Of a stretch of DNA of 64,000 nt, positions 33,947-46,462 are shown piece after piece. Origin of the DNA: Sepiola atlantica (lineage: Eukaryota; Mollusca; Cephalopoda; Sepiida; Sepiolidae); contig OY744516.1 in the NCBI GenBank assembly GCA_963556195.1, positions 31,229,293 through 31,293,292 on the forward strand, written 5' to 3'. Position 1 is the stretch's first letter; each line of letters starts with the position of its first letter. The translations under genes and the position numbers were made by a program. The notes below the pieces were generated by a model. The model was not told the origin of the DNA and did not search any database. It saw only the letters and a program-made list of their open reading frames with translations.

Positions 33947-33949
<3 letters not shown>
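33757..33949. repeat. 94-bp inverted repeat running into (TA)n
   Basis: Arms 33757-33850 and 33855-33949 differ by one substitution and one T indel, around a 4-nt loop. The right arm continues through CACACA into (TA)n. Confidence 0.95.
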
Positions 33950-33953
<4 letters not shown>

Positions 33954-33988
<35 letters not shown>

Positions 33989-34007
33989 TCTACTTTCATG
34001 TACGTGT

Positions 34008-34051
<44 letters not shown>
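33954..34051. repeat. two (TA)n tracts
   Basis: TA at 33954-33986 and 34011-34051, separated by unique sequence. Confidence 0.95.
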
Positions 34052-34055
<4 letters not shown>

Positions 34056-34205
34056 CAAAAAATACGTCCTATACAGTTATGAGCGACTAATAATGCACTT
34101 TTCTGTATCTTTATCAGTTAGGAAGTGAGACAATCGAAATAATAGTAAGCAACAACAACAAAAAAAACGAACGCTGCAATCACCGATAAAATAATTACAT
34201 AAAAA

Positions 34206-34209
34206 TACG

Positions 34210-34253
<44 letters not shown>

Positions 34254-34258
34254 CGTTT
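34206..34258. repeat. (TA)n palindrome closed by CGCGG/CCGCG
   Basis: ACGCGG, then a pure TA run, then CCGCGT: an extended palindrome whose TA core is closed by a 6-bp GC-rich stem. Confidence 0.9.
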
Positions 34259-34739
34259 CGAAAAACTTCAATCATTACCGTGAGAAGGGTGAGAAGAGGG
34301 GGAATGCCCTTTTACTTATTCATTTTTTATAATTGGACGTGTTTCTTTTTTTAAAACTTTTTATCTCATATAGGTGATGGTAGTCAGTTCAGCTCCAGAT
34401 TAAAGTTTTCACAAGTAGGTGTGAAGTCGTTAGAGTTTATTCATATTGAATTGGTCATACATCCATATTGTTACACCCGTCTCGATAAACACACACGCAC
34501 GCACACACTTTAACGTATCTGCACATTTATCATTACTGTCACGCCACATACTTCAGGTACGCCGTATGCAAAGATCATTTGTCAGATGTTAAGAAAATGA
34601 AACCTTCTACTAATACATTTAAAACCAATATAATACAAAGACTTTAAGAATATTCTCTGAGTTAGCGATTTATTGTTAAAGGTGAAACGAAACAATTTCT
34701 TATTACTTTACAACAAATAACTATTGCTTTGTTATCTTC
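34259..34739. other. no gene seen
   Basis: Unremarkable sequence. Confidence 0.5.
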
Positions 34740-34744
34740 TCGAC

Positions 34745-34845
34745 ATAGCAAGTTATGATTTCGGGTGAAGTTTAAACATCATGGCTTCGAGCGTTGCTTC
34801 TTCGGCCATCACTCAAGCGCTTTCGATCTCGCGATCGTAATTAGA
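34745..34845 (+). mobile_element. PLE C terminal sequence, left inverted copy
   Basis: GTTGCTTCTTCGGCCATCAC, TCAAGCGCTTTCGATCTCGC and TTTCGGGTGAAGTTTAAACATC recur in inverted orientation at 35620-35720. PLEs are known for terminal repeats in inverted as well as direct arrangement. Confidence 0.7.
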
Positions 34846-34899
34846 AGTTGTGTCTTATTTTTCATTTTCTTATTGTTATCTTTTCATAGTATTTTTTCT

Positions 34900-35600
34900 T
34901 TTTTTAATTTTTGATTTTATTTTAATTATGGAAGACGGATAGGGCGTTAGTGCCAATATTAAATGATATTTTGTGAATGTTGGGGTGCAGTTTTTTAATG
35001 TAAATGGCTTCAAGAATTTTTAGTCTGTGTGTACAATTATTTTTATGGATGATTTTAGTGTTAGTTGTTAGTATTTTCCTTGTTTCGGTTGATTGTATAG
35101 TTTTTCTTGTGTGAAATATGTCGTTGAATAGCGCTTGTATCGTTTAGGTGGTACGTAAGTCGTCGGGAGAGGTTTACCGTGCGATCTATTTAGGTGCTGT
35201 ATTTGTCCGTTTAAGTATTAGGAAAACATTCTTCGAATGGGAATTGGAACAAATATAACACGTTTCTCTGGCTTGTGGGGAGTAGTTGTGTTATTGTTTT
35301 TGTTTATTAAGTTAGAGGTTTTGTATTTTGTGTAGTAAATTGTTAATTTGCTTTTTTGTTGTTCAAGAGGTTTAGTGTATCGGTTTATTATGTTAATTAT
35401 TCTTTTTTTATCGAGTTTGTAGTGAGGGTACAATTGGTTTTTGTAGTACAGCTGGAAAGTATAATTTTTATTTTGTTTTTTTACTATTCTTTTGGTGTAG
35501 GGAGGTTAGATACAGTTTTATTTGTTGGTCAACGATTCTATTGGGCAAATTGTTATTAATTAGAGTTTGTTTTATGTTGGGCAGTTGTTTGTAGAATATT
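34900..35600 (-). mobile_element. Penelope-like element C: RT C-terminus/GIY-YIG region remnant
   Basis: The minus strand reads YKLDKKRIINIINRYTKPLE (from about 35424) and then RETCYICSNSHSKNVF in another frame. TRKILTTNTKIIHKNNCTHR and LKILEAIYIKKLHPNIHK follow near 35060-34980. The last block resembles the C-terminal helix of the PLE GIY-YIG domain (EA-YI...P-IN). Several frames and stops are involved and the RT core is lost. The terminal inverted copies at 34745-34845 and 35620-35795 bracket it, which supports the assignment. Confidence 0.6.
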
Positions 35601-35619
35601 TTTTGGTTGAAGATATCGT

Positions 35620-35795
35620 GTGCGTGCGAGATCGAAAGGGCTTGAGTGATGGCCGAAGAAACAACGCTTGGAGCCATGATTTTTAAACTACCACCCGAAA
35701 CGAGAAAACTCGCTCGCCGCGTCGGGAAAATAACAAAGATAATAAGAAGGGAAAACTCTGTAGTATTCAATGAAGCCCGCATAAATAATGATTTG
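35620..35795 (-). mobile_element. PLE C terminal sequence, right inverted copy
   Basis: Reverse complement of the left copy, extended outward by GCGGGCTTCATTGAATACTA on the minus strand. It ends at a (TA)n tract. The terminal region of PLE B at 12609-12820 has the same layout. Confidence 0.7.
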
Positions 35796-35879
<84 letters not shown>

Positions 35880-35912
35880 GCGAGTGCGTGTGTGTGTGTG
35901 TATATATATATA
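35796..35912. repeat. (TA)n(TG)n(TA)n compound microsatellite
   Basis: TA, then TG with CG interruptions, then TA. Confidence 0.95.
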
Positions 35913-37020
35913 TAATTCGTGAGCACACATGGTACTTACAAGCATATGTATACACTACATGCAAGCACACATGTGACAAAAGACTAAGCAAGTTTTACTG
36001 TATAGCGTATGGCGGAGTTCATAAAAATTAAGTGTAAATAAATGTACAATTATACTTATTACTTTTTAATTTTAAGGGCGAAGTACGATTTATTGTTTTG
36101 AATTTGTTTCTGTGTCGATACATTATCGTATTTATACTACAAATTACTAATCTTCAGCTTCTATTATACTTCGTCTTACATAGGACTAACAAGAACAATA
36201 CAGCTTATCAATTACTTTCCCTCAGTAGCTGTCTCATTCTTTAATTTAGATTTTTTAAAGAAATTATATCGTAATAGTAACGCTGTTTCCAGTAATCGGA
36301 GGACATTCCGATATATATTTTCTTGTTAGTGCTATTTTCTTTCGGGGAAATGGTTATAAACAGCGTTACTTAGGCTTATTACCCTCCAACGTGCAGTATT
36401 ATTTATTCTGAAAGTATACATGTCGATGTTGGTATTATTCTTTTTTTTTCCTAGTTTGTATATTATCTTGTAATTGAGTGTATTTATTATATTTCCCATA
36501 TCGTGGTGCATGAATAACTAATCTTAAGGGTGTTTTTAGTAAATAATTTGTGCACTGGCCTGCTTATATCAAAATGCTTATCTATTAATTTAAAGAAAAC
36601 TCACCTGATATTGATGTTGAATAGCTGACAAAAAGGGAGCGGGCTTAAATAAAAGTTTATTTTTCCTATGAATTGACACGAAAACTTGCAAAAGAAAACA
36701 AGTTCCCAAGAGAAATGATAGGCAGAGATGACCTATAGTATTACAATTTAAAGTATGAGATCAAAGTAGATTAAACACCAAGATATGTGAGTTGACATGA
36801 AGAAATGACGTCATGGATATGGAATTAACAAAGTACTAAGGTTTTAGGATCAATCGTCGGTGGAACTTCAAGCGGGACGCATCGCCGATAAAGATGTAAT
36901 ACCTGAAATGTTAAAATCGTCCATGGCGAGGTGTAGTCAAGTCTCTCATTATGTCTGCCCACGTGACTAGTTAGCTATTAAGAATAAGACATTTGATCTA
37001 TCCCTCTCTCTATGTCTCTG
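35913..37020. other. no gene seen
   Basis: ATCGCCGATAAAGATGTAAT followed by ACCTGAAATG near 36885-36912 resembles a very decayed hammerhead core but is too weak to call. Confidence 0.4.
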
Positions 37021-37068
37021 TTTGTCTGTATGTCTGTCTCTCTCTCTGACTCTCTCTCACACTCTCTC

Positions 37069-37107
<39 letters not shown>
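37021..37107. repeat. (CT)n-rich microsatellite
   Basis: CTCTCTCTGA units and then pure CT. Confidence 0.95.
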
Positions 37108-37111
<4 letters not shown>

Positions 37112-37570
37112 AATTTTTAATCTGTCAATGTGAATATTACTCTCCAGTATAAAACTTTAAAACTCTCAGATCTGCCATCTTTGGTTTCCTTTCTGTACGA
37201 GATAAAAAAGTCCTATTTTCACAGTAATTCCTAACCACACTGATGACGATCATCGGCCATAGAAGAGAAGAACACAATAACAAAACGCAGCGACCACTAA
37301 ACGTAATAATTAATGCAGCGGACGACAACGGAGGTGAAATAGAAAGAAAGGACGAAGAGATTACGCGCGTGGAACACTTAAAAAATGAAGAAAAAAGGAA
37401 AACGGTGTTTCACGCACTATAGTTATGAGGGACACTTCGACGGTTGTCGCTAACGATATAAAAAAAAAAACAGGAAAAAGAATGAAATAATTTAATGAAC
37501 GTGCAAAACACTAATAGAATAAATGAGCATACAAGTAGCTCACGTAAATAACTTTTTAGTAACGATAACG
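37108..37570. other. no gene seen
   Basis: Unremarkable sequence. Confidence 0.5.
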
Positions 37571-37574
37571 TTAC

Positions 37575-37640
<66 letters not shown>
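37571..37640. repeat. (CA)n(TA)n compound microsatellite
   Basis: CA run to 37612, then TA. Confidence 0.95.
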
Positions 37641-37642
<2 letters not shown>

Positions 37643-37734
37643 CTCAATGTCTGTGTGCATGTGTGTATGTGTATGTGCCCTATAGAAAACAGGTTAGAGA
37701 ATCTACATAAAATCTAAATGTGTATTCTTATGTA

Positions 37735-37955
37735 AAATTAACCTATTCCAGTAGCTTATTTCCAAGAACTGCAGACTTGTGGAACTCTCTTCCTGTTGAC
37801 TATGTTCCTCCTACCTACCTTGCTATTTTTAAGACTAACGCCAATAGGCATCTCCTATCTTCGCGATAATCATATTTGTTCTTGTTAGCTCCTTACATCA
37901 AGTGGCTTCATGCCTAGTCTGGAGCGATTTCCATAAAAAAACGGGGATGATAATG
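37735..37955 (+). mobile_element. LINE 3' end with A-rich tail
   Basis: LFPRTADLWNSLPVDYVPPT and KTNANRHLLSS precede the noncoding tail TACATCAAGTGGCTTCATGC and GGAGCGATTTCCATAAAAAA. The same C-terminus and tail occur at 48820-49112, and the tail alone on the minus strand at 61800-61885. Confidence 0.85.
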
Positions 37956-38340
37956 GAAGTATTCCCGAATCTCTAAGTGCACCCCTAAGAAAGCTATAAA
38001 GCAGATTTCGTTAGGGCTCGAGTTTTTCAGCCGTAATTTAAAAAGAAAACATTGTAATTTACATGTATTCCATCCGCTCGGCATTTTCTTTTAAAATTAT
38101 TTAACGTATCTTAAGCTTCTCTTCGGACTAAGCAGGGGTGGGCAAGAAACTCATAAAGGTGGTTTTAGTATTGCTCTGGAAGCATTCTTAATTCTATTTG
38201 AATGGTTTCAGTAGCGCTTCAAACGAAACCAGATTAAAAAAAAATAAAATAAACTTGGTTTGAAATTCAAATTTAACCGGTATTTTCTGCGAGACTGCAT
38301 CCTACGGAACCTTCATATGCACGCTTGAACTTGAGTTGAG
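37956..38340. other. no gene seen
   Basis: Unremarkable sequence. Confidence 0.5.
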
Positions 38341-38347
38341 CACGGTT

Positions 38348-38373
38348 CTGAAGAAGGGAAGAGTTCCCGAAAT
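38348..38373 (+). ncRNA. hammerhead-like core (PLE-terminal type)
   Basis: CTGAAGA, a 5-bp stem GGGAA/TTCCC and GAAAT. Stem I was not found, so only the core is claimed. Confidence 0.4.
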
Positions 38374-38623
38374 ATTAAAACTATTATATCATACGGAATT
38401 TCCACCAGACCATCTTGATACAGGTATTACATAACATTGTAACATTGTGTAGATAGACAGATATATGTGTGTTTGTGAAAAAATAAATAAATAAATAAAT
38501 ATATATATGTGTATGTATACATTGTATAAAAGGTGAAACTATTTAATTTGTTCTACCATTATATGTCTTATAACTTGTGTATATCCGCCACACCTCTGCA
38601 TTGTATTGCCTTCTAAGTATCAC

Positions 38624-38626
<3 letters not shown>

Positions 38627-38674
<48 letters not shown>
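38627..38674. repeat. (TA)n microsatellite
   Basis: Pure TA tract 77 bp before the large palindrome. Confidence 0.95.
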
Positions 38675-38675
<1 letters not shown>

Positions 38676-38785
38676 CTTCTTTGTAGAATGGTAGGAAAAA
38701 TCCCAGCAGAGTGCTCGATTAATTAAGAATTAAAGTTAAAAATTAAGAGCATAATATTTATTTATTCTGGTACAGAAAAATTAGT

Positions 38786-38854
38786 ACAACATTCGTACCG
38801 TCGGTTTCAAGCACGGAAGGTCTTACCCATCCGGCTCTCTTCAGCTTCTGTTGT
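38786..38854 (-). ncRNA. hammerhead-like ribozyme, left palindrome arm
   Basis: Mirror copy of the motif at 39928-39996, with all core bases identical. See that entry for the folding. Confidence 0.6.
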
Positions 38855-39927
38855 CATCTGTTTTGGAAATGTGAGGTTACATGACACTCTTGTTGGGACG
38901 CGTTATTTGCTCAGTGTGTTGTGTGTGTTTGTTTAAATTTGAATTTAGTGTAATAAGACCGTTGAGATTTAAAACACGAGAGAATTCAAGATTAAAGGGA
39001 ATAAAAAAGGGGGGTAAAAAATAAAAAAAATATATATGAAAAAATATATATATATAAATAAATATAAAAAACATATATATATAAAAACATTTCAATACTA
39101 AGAATAAAAGAATAAAAAAAAAGAGAAAGAGTATAAAAAGGTATAAAAAAGAAGAATAAAAAAAAGGGAATTAAAAAAATAATAAAAAAATATAGAGAAT
39201 AAAAATGTAGAGAATAAAAAAGAGTGAGAGAGAAAGAAAGAATAAAAATAGAAAGAATAAAAATATAATAAATAAAAATAAAAATAAAAATAAATTAAAA
39301 TAAATTTAAAGATTAAAAATAATAATAATAATAAAAAATAATAAAATTAAAAATTAAAAATTAAAAATTAAAAATTAAAAATTAAAAATTAAAAATTAAA
39401 AATTAAAAATTTTTAATTTTTAATTTTATTATTTTTTATTATTATTATTATTTTTAATCTTTAAATTTATTTTTAATTTATTTTTATTTTTATTTTTATT
39501 TATTATATTTTTATTCTTTCTATTTTTATTCTTTCTTTCTCTCTCACTCTTTTTTATTCTCTACATTTTTATTCTCTATATTTTTTATTATTTTTTTAAA
39601 TTATTTTTTTAATTCCCTTTTTTTATTCTTCTTTTTTATACCTTTTTATACTCTTTCTCTTTTTTTTATTCTTTTATTCTTAGTATTGAAATGTTTTTAT
39701 ATATATATGTTTTTTTTATATTTATTTATATATATATATTTTTTCATATATATTTTTTTATTTTTTACCCCCTTTTTTTATTCCCTTTAATCTTGAATTC
39801 TCTCGTGTTTTAAATCTCAACGGTCTTATTACACTAAATTCAAATTTAAACAAACACACACAACACACTGAGCAAATAACGCGTCCCAACAAGAGTGTCA
39901 TGTGACCTCACATTTCCAAAACAGATG

Positions 39928-39996
39928 ACAACAGAAGCTGAAGAGAGCCGGATGGGTAAGACCTTCCGTGCTTGAAACCGACGGTACGAATGTTGT
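39928..39996 (+). ncRNA. hammerhead-like ribozyme, right palindrome arm
   Basis: Stem I outer part is ACAACA/TGTTGT, then a symmetric 3-nt internal loop and a closing G-C pair. CTGAAGA (39938-39944) fits CUGANGA. Stem II is GAGC-CGGA paired with TCCG-T-GCTT (8 bp, one bulge). GAAAC (39974-39978) follows. Stem III is ACC/GGT with a 3-nt loop. The predicted cleavage site is GTA at 39984-39986. All conserved hammerhead parts are present, so activity is plausible. Hammerheads of this type I form are established in PLE terminal repeats. Confidence 0.7.
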
Positions 39997-40020
39997 ACTA
40001 ATTTTTCTGTACCAGAATAA

Positions 40021-41739
<1,719 letters not shown>

Positions 41740-41788
<49 letters not shown>
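41740..41788. repeat. (TA)n microsatellite
   Basis: Pure TA tract. Confidence 0.95.
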
Positions 41789-41790
<2 letters not shown>

Positions 41791-41987
41791 GTGTGTGTAC
41801 ATGCATTAATGTACAGAAGCTCTTTAACAGGCACAGACACATACTAACACACACATATACAGAGAGGTATTGTTGCATATCTATATTATTAGTATAGCCA
41901 ACAAACCGAGCAGTTCTTGAAATAGAAGAAATACAATAAATTTGTTTTATATTGAAAAGAAATACACACACTCACACACGCACACAC

Positions 41988-41990
<3 letters not shown>

Positions 41991-42060
<70 letters not shown>
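41991..42060. repeat. (TA)n(GA)n microsatellite
   Basis: TA tract followed by a GA run. Confidence 0.95.
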
Positions 42061-42061
<1 letters not shown>

Positions 42062-42177
42062 GAGAGAGAGATACACAACACAAAAATAATGATATAATGT
42101 ATACCTTTAATATAGGACGTATAAAAGATTGATGCTCTATATACGAGATAGAGCAATTATATAAAAAAGTAAAAGAT

Positions 42178-42251
42178 GAGAATAAAAATTGTGCAAAATA
42201 CAACATCTATTAAGTCATCAGTTGTTCAAAACAAGGGGTTTCAAATAAAAG

Positions 42252-42292
<41 letters not shown>
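42178..42292 (+). repeat. repeat shared with 11648-11740, then (TA)n
   Basis: GAGAATAAAAATTGTGC and GGGGTTTCAAATAAAAGAAA align with 11648-11735. The TA tract runs from 42257 to 42292. Confidence 0.65.
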
Positions 42293-42298
<6 letters not shown>

Positions 42299-42374
42299 TG
42301 AAATAGACGAGTAAAGATTATTCCTAGTACAAAAGGGTTTTGTACTCATTTACTGTTATGTCCCATGCGGAATA

Positions 42375-42500
42375 TGAAAATCAAGATATAATGCTACTAA
42401 ATCTTATTCCTAGAATACTTATGTTAATTTTTATCAAAATCCATTACATGATTTTGATTCTAGAAAATGTCTAAAATTTAAGGCTGAAGCTTAAGGCGTC
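42375..42500 (+). repeat. repeat H, copy 1
   Basis: GATATAATGCTACTAAATCT, GATTCTAGAAAATGTCTAAA and AAGGCTGAAGCTTAAGG align with the reverse complement of 61035-61170. Confidence 0.75.
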
Positions 42501-42877
42501 GTAAAGAAGAAATTTAAATTTTAGCGAATCTTGCTTAATTAGGGTGGATCAAATTCAATGCAAATCTCAAATATGTGAATGTTCAAATGGAAGGTTGTCC
42601 ATGTATGTGTGAGGTTCTGCCTTAAAACCCTATAATATAGTTCAATCAAACTGAAGTTTAGGCTATATCTATTAATTTATGGCTAGTACCTATTGTCCAA
42701 ATTTCACAAAAAATGGAGGTATCGTAATCTTAACGAAGGGCTTTCATACTATTTTTACTTTTTTTGCATAAAACTAAGTAAAACTGAATATAGCTCACAT
42801 TACGAACACCCAAGACTAGCAGATGTGTTCGAAAATTCATAATGACCGGTTAATTCGTTTATGAGTGAATCCTGTAA

Positions 42878-42878
<1 letters not shown>
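42501..42878. other. no gene seen
   Basis: Unremarkable sequence. Confidence 0.5.

Positions 42879-42971
<93 letters not shown>
42879..42971. repeat. (CA)n(TA)n compound microsatellite
   Basis: CA run to 42920, then TA, which joins the left arm of an inverted repeat. Confidence 0.95.
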
Positions 42972-42976
<5 letters not shown>

Positions 42977-43122
42977 TGTTGTTAAATATATTATATAAAC
43001 ACAATAAGGGATTTACGGAATTGATTATAGTATTTACCGTGAAGTTTTATACATAGGAGTTTGGTAATCAATCCCGTAAATCCCTTACTGTGTTTATATA
43101 ATATATTTAACAACAACCTTAT
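42970..43122. repeat. 58-bp inverted repeat starting at (TA)n
   Basis: Arms 42970-43027 and 43065-43122 match at 56 of 58 positions, with a 37-nt loop. The left arm begins at the last TA unit. Confidence 0.95.
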
Positions 43123-43607
43123 TTAGGCTAAGCTTTCCCGGGCCAAGTTGTTAGAACAAAATAAGAGAGTGATCTTGAAAAGAAACTTTGGAAAACCCAA
43201 GAGGCAAATGACCATGTGACTGAAATCATTTAAAAATTGTATTAATTATCATATTTTCTTTTTCGTTTTTTTATTATTATTGTTTTTTTGTTATAGCTTT
43301 TAACTAGTTGGGGCTCACAGATACGACTACAAGTTAGAGATCGCTGCTTCGACAGATTCCACTGAAATATGAAGAAAGGAAGACGTGTGGTGGTCAGCAC
43401 TGGTTACCACAAGTTAACAGAAGTTGTTTTACTTATCAATAAAATTAACCTTATCAACCCCACCACGGTTTTCACATCCGACGACACACATATAAGGAAA
43501 CATACATCAACTTATGCATATACACGCGCACACAAATGCATCGCTGCTTAAATAAGATATCTCCAGTAAGTGCCCACAGATTCATAAGTATTTGCTTCCT
43601 TCTCTCT

Positions 43608-43610
<3 letters not shown>
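43123..43610. other. no gene seen
   Basis: Unremarkable sequence. Confidence 0.5.

Positions 43611-43675
<65 letters not shown>
43611..43675. repeat. (TA)n microsatellite
   Basis: TA tract with one TG interruption. The LINE remnant begins directly at its end. Confidence 0.95.
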
Positions 43676-43676
<1 letters not shown>

Positions 43677-44900
43677 CAACATCGTCTAGGCCTATACCAA
43701 GTCTTTGTTGATCTGAAGAAAGCGTTCGATACAGTTAATCGGGATATGCTGTGGAAGGTATTGCGTAAATTAGGGTGTCATCCTAACTTTGTTAGACTCT
43801 TTCGTGAGCTGCACGACAACATGAAAGCACGTGTCAACTGCAATGGTTGCCTCTCTGAACCCGTTGCAGTTGACGACGGTGTTAAGCAGGGTTATAAACT
43901 TGCATCTACTTTGTTTTCCATCTATTTTGCTGTAACTCTGTCGTTGGCTTTCACTAACTGTGACAAAGATGTGTATCTTCTATTTCACACATCGGGTCGG
44001 CTGTATAACTTACAGCGTTTTAAGACTTTTTCAAGGACATTCTCCACTCTCGAGATTTACTTTATGCAGATGGTGTGGATCTCATGGCTCACTCGCAGAA
44101 TGATATGCAGGATATCATGGATCGCTTTGCATGGGTGTGTAGAAGCATGTTTTTATGAGTTACGGGTCGTTGGAGTCTGAGATAGATAGACGTATTGAAT
44201 AGGCTGGTGTGTCTTTTGGTCATTTGGAGAAGCGGGTGCGGGCACCAGGCGATATCAGGCTTGAAACTAAGATTGCTGTGTATGAAACCTGTGTGGTATC
44301 AACTTTGTTATATGCTTGTGAGATATGGACTACTTACAGAGCTAATATTCGCCTGCTGGAGCGTTTCCAGCAGAATTGCCTTAGGCACTTGCTTAACATA
44401 TTTTGGAATAGCTTTACCTCTGACACCGAGCTGCTGTTCCAAACATAGAGTCTCGTATAAGGAAACGCAGACTTCGTTGGGTTGGTCATATTGTTCGTTT
44501 TACTGATGAAAGACTGCCCAAGCAGGTGATTTATGGGGAACTAACTGGGAATACTCGCCCACAATATAAACTTGGTAAGTGATTCAAAGATTGTATCAGA
44601 GACAATTTGAAGTGTTTTAGAATTGATGTTGGAGGATGGGAAGGGGGTGGCTGTAGATAGGTCAGGGTGGGGGAAATCGCTGTTTGAAGGCTGCATCAAA
44701 AATCGAAAAGAATAAGATAAAACAGGAGCAGTAGAAGAGAGCGGCGAGGAAGAGACGGGACGTGACATCCCCAGCACATGGAGACAACATGGAGCACCTA
44801 AGATGCCAAGCGTGCAACTTATTAACTATGTCACGTGCAGGTTTGTTGAATCACCAACGAGTGCATATTTTGCAAAATCAAGCACAGACAAGAGGTGGCT
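43677..44900 (+). mobile_element. LINE reverse transcriptase remnant with C-terminal C2H2 finger
   Basis: YQVFVDLKKAFDTVNRDMLW near 43698 is RT motif A (F-D-KAFD). VKQGYKLASTLFSIYFAVTL near 43881 is motif B. After a frameshift near 44040, RDLLYADGVDLMAHSQND (codons 44051-44104) is the catalytic YADD box with the second Asp changed to Gly. A deletion then joins SMFL-stop to GSLESEIDRRIE. FGHLEKRVRAPGDIRLETKI, STLLYACEIWTTYRANIRLL and ERFQQNCLRHLLNI follow. Past another shift come KRRLRWVGHIVRFTDERLPK and QVIYGELTGN, then CQACNLLTMSRAGLLNHQRVH (44804-44866), a C-x2-C-x12-H-x3-H finger. 5' truncation at a (TA)n tract, the mutated YADD and several shifts make it inactive. The clade is uncertain. 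Confidence 0.85.
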
Positions 44901-45067
44901 TCATTTATGGCATCCCCTCAGATCATCACAACACCTCATCTATGGTATAGTTTGTCAAAGTCTGGCAGGCTTTAAGAGCTACACCCGCATCTCTCACTGG
45001 GAACCTTCACACTAATATCACATCGATACGCAAAAAGTGGTCATATTACAAATAGAATTGGCAGCCA

Positions 45068-45068
<1 letters not shown>
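44901..45068. other. probable LINE 3' flank
   Basis: No further protein was read. It may contain the 3' untranslated part of the LINE. Confidence 0.35.

Positions 45069-45105
<37 letters not shown>
45069..45105. repeat. (TA)n microsatellite
   Basis: Pure TA tract joined to an inverted repeat. Confidence 0.95.
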
Positions 45106-45238
45106 CTATTTAAAAAAAGAAAGAATAATAAAACGCGTGCGGAGAGACGTTAAAATGGGAAAAAGGGAAGGGGAATCTATTTCTCATGTTAACGTCTTTC
45201 CGCACGCATTTGATTATTCTTTTATTTTTCAAATAGTT
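45104..45238. repeat. 50-bp inverted repeat starting at (TA)n
   Basis: Arms 45104-45153 (AACTATTTAAAA...) and 45189-45238 pair with a few mismatches around a 35-nt purine-rich loop. Confidence 0.9.
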
Positions 45239-45284
45239 AAACGCGCGCGAATGACATTTTCTCTGTGCGTCCTTCACTTTTTCT

Positions 45285-45433
45285 GAAGACGTTCATTGAT
45301 CTAAACGAAACGGGTAAAATCTCTCGTTTCTTGATTTTTCTGTATTTAAATTTGTTTTCTTCCGTTTGTCTTTTTTTCTACACATCTTGTAATTCATGGT
45401 ATTTAATTTTTATGATATATCGTGCATGTTATC

Positions 45434-45436
<3 letters not shown>
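45285..45436 (+). mobile_element. PLE-type terminal fragment
   Basis: CTGAAGA (45293-45299), a short GTT/AAC stem and GAAAC (45307-45311) followed by GGGTA form a hammerhead-like core with a possible GTA site. The remainder aligns with the reverse complement of 6519-6656 and ends at (TA)n. Confidence 0.5.

Positions 45437-45494
<58 letters not shown>
45437..45494. repeat. (TA)n microsatellite
   Basis: Pure TA tract. Confidence 0.95.
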
Positions 45495-45496
<2 letters not shown>

Positions 45497-46269
45497 AGGA
45501 TTGTAGTTTGCTTGAAGCATTGCTGGTAAGTATAAGTGCAGATTAGTCGTCCGAGGCTGTAGCAATGCGGTGTAGTTGCCGTAAGGTGGAAAAGTGAAAA
45601 GAAATAAACGAAGAGAGAAAGTGAAACTCAAAACGATTTATTAATAATTTCATGAAACTGATTAAATACCAAAATAGTAAATACTGTCTGGTAAGTAACA
45701 GTTCCGCAAAGGGTGATCTTAAATTTTCGAAAGAAAAACTTTCATTTTCAGAAGACAACAATAAAAGACCGAGTGGGTCGAAAAAACGGGAAAAACCGGT
45801 GTCAAAACATCGAAATACGGCAGCAGACAATTGGAAGTAGGAACGCAGAACATGTCAAAATTCCATTAAGCAATCATACAACTAAAGTTAAAATATTATA
45901 AACATTTGCTTATTAATATACTAATTATTATAATTTTATTATATTTTAATTTTATACGATTTATTAATTAATCTTTTATTTCTCTCTTTTTCTTTATTCA
46001 ATTCAAATTAAAATTTACGCGTGGGCTGTTATTGTTGTAATATGCGTCATCAAAGGAGGATAACTTATGGAAAAGATATATTTAGAAATGAGATTTGAAA
46101 TTTGAGAAGGAATTTGAATTGTGGAATGGATCAATGTCAAGGAGGTAGGAAGGAACCGTTGGAACAGGGGAAGGGGGAATAAAAAGAGACGTTGGGGAAG
46201 GGGGGACTTTAATGCTTCAAAAGGTATTTATTTTACCTATTCCTTATTAAATTTAACAATAGATGCTTC

Positions 46270-46271
<2 letters not shown>
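45495..46271. other. no gene seen
   Basis: AT-rich. Two short overlapping open frames near 45650-45900 have no recognisable similarity. Confidence 0.5.

Positions 46272-46320
<49 letters not shown>
46272..46320. repeat. (TA)n microsatellite
   Basis: Pure TA tract that ends where a hammerhead-like motif begins. Confidence 0.95.
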
Positions 46321-46323
<3 letters not shown>

Positions 46324-46324
46324 C

Positions 46325-46377
46325 CACTCCTACACTGATGAGGGTAAGAGAGCTCGAAACGACGTTCTCTGTAAGTG
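46325..46377 (+). ncRNA. hammerhead-like ribozyme of PLE type
   Basis: CACT..TACA pairs with TGTAAGTG as a stem I carrying a 2-nt bulge. CTGATGA (46335-46341) is the exact canonical box. Stem II is GGG/CTC with a UAAGAGAG loop (including one G-U pair). GAAAC is at 46356-46360. Stem III between GAAA and the stem I strand is imperfect. It starts 4 bp after a (TA)n tract, like other PLE terminal fragments here. Confidence 0.65.
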
Positions 46378-46412
46378 AAGAACACTTTAATATTTAAAAA
46401 AAAATATTTATA

Positions 46413-46417
<5 letters not shown>

Positions 46418-46460
<43 letters not shown>
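46418..46460. repeat. (TA)n microsatellite
   Basis: Pure TA tract. Confidence 0.95.

Positions 46461-46462
<2 letters not shown>

Noticed and set aside
36885..36915. Further hammerhead core
   Set aside because: GATAAAG and GAAAT are present, but neither the first box nor stem II is convincing.
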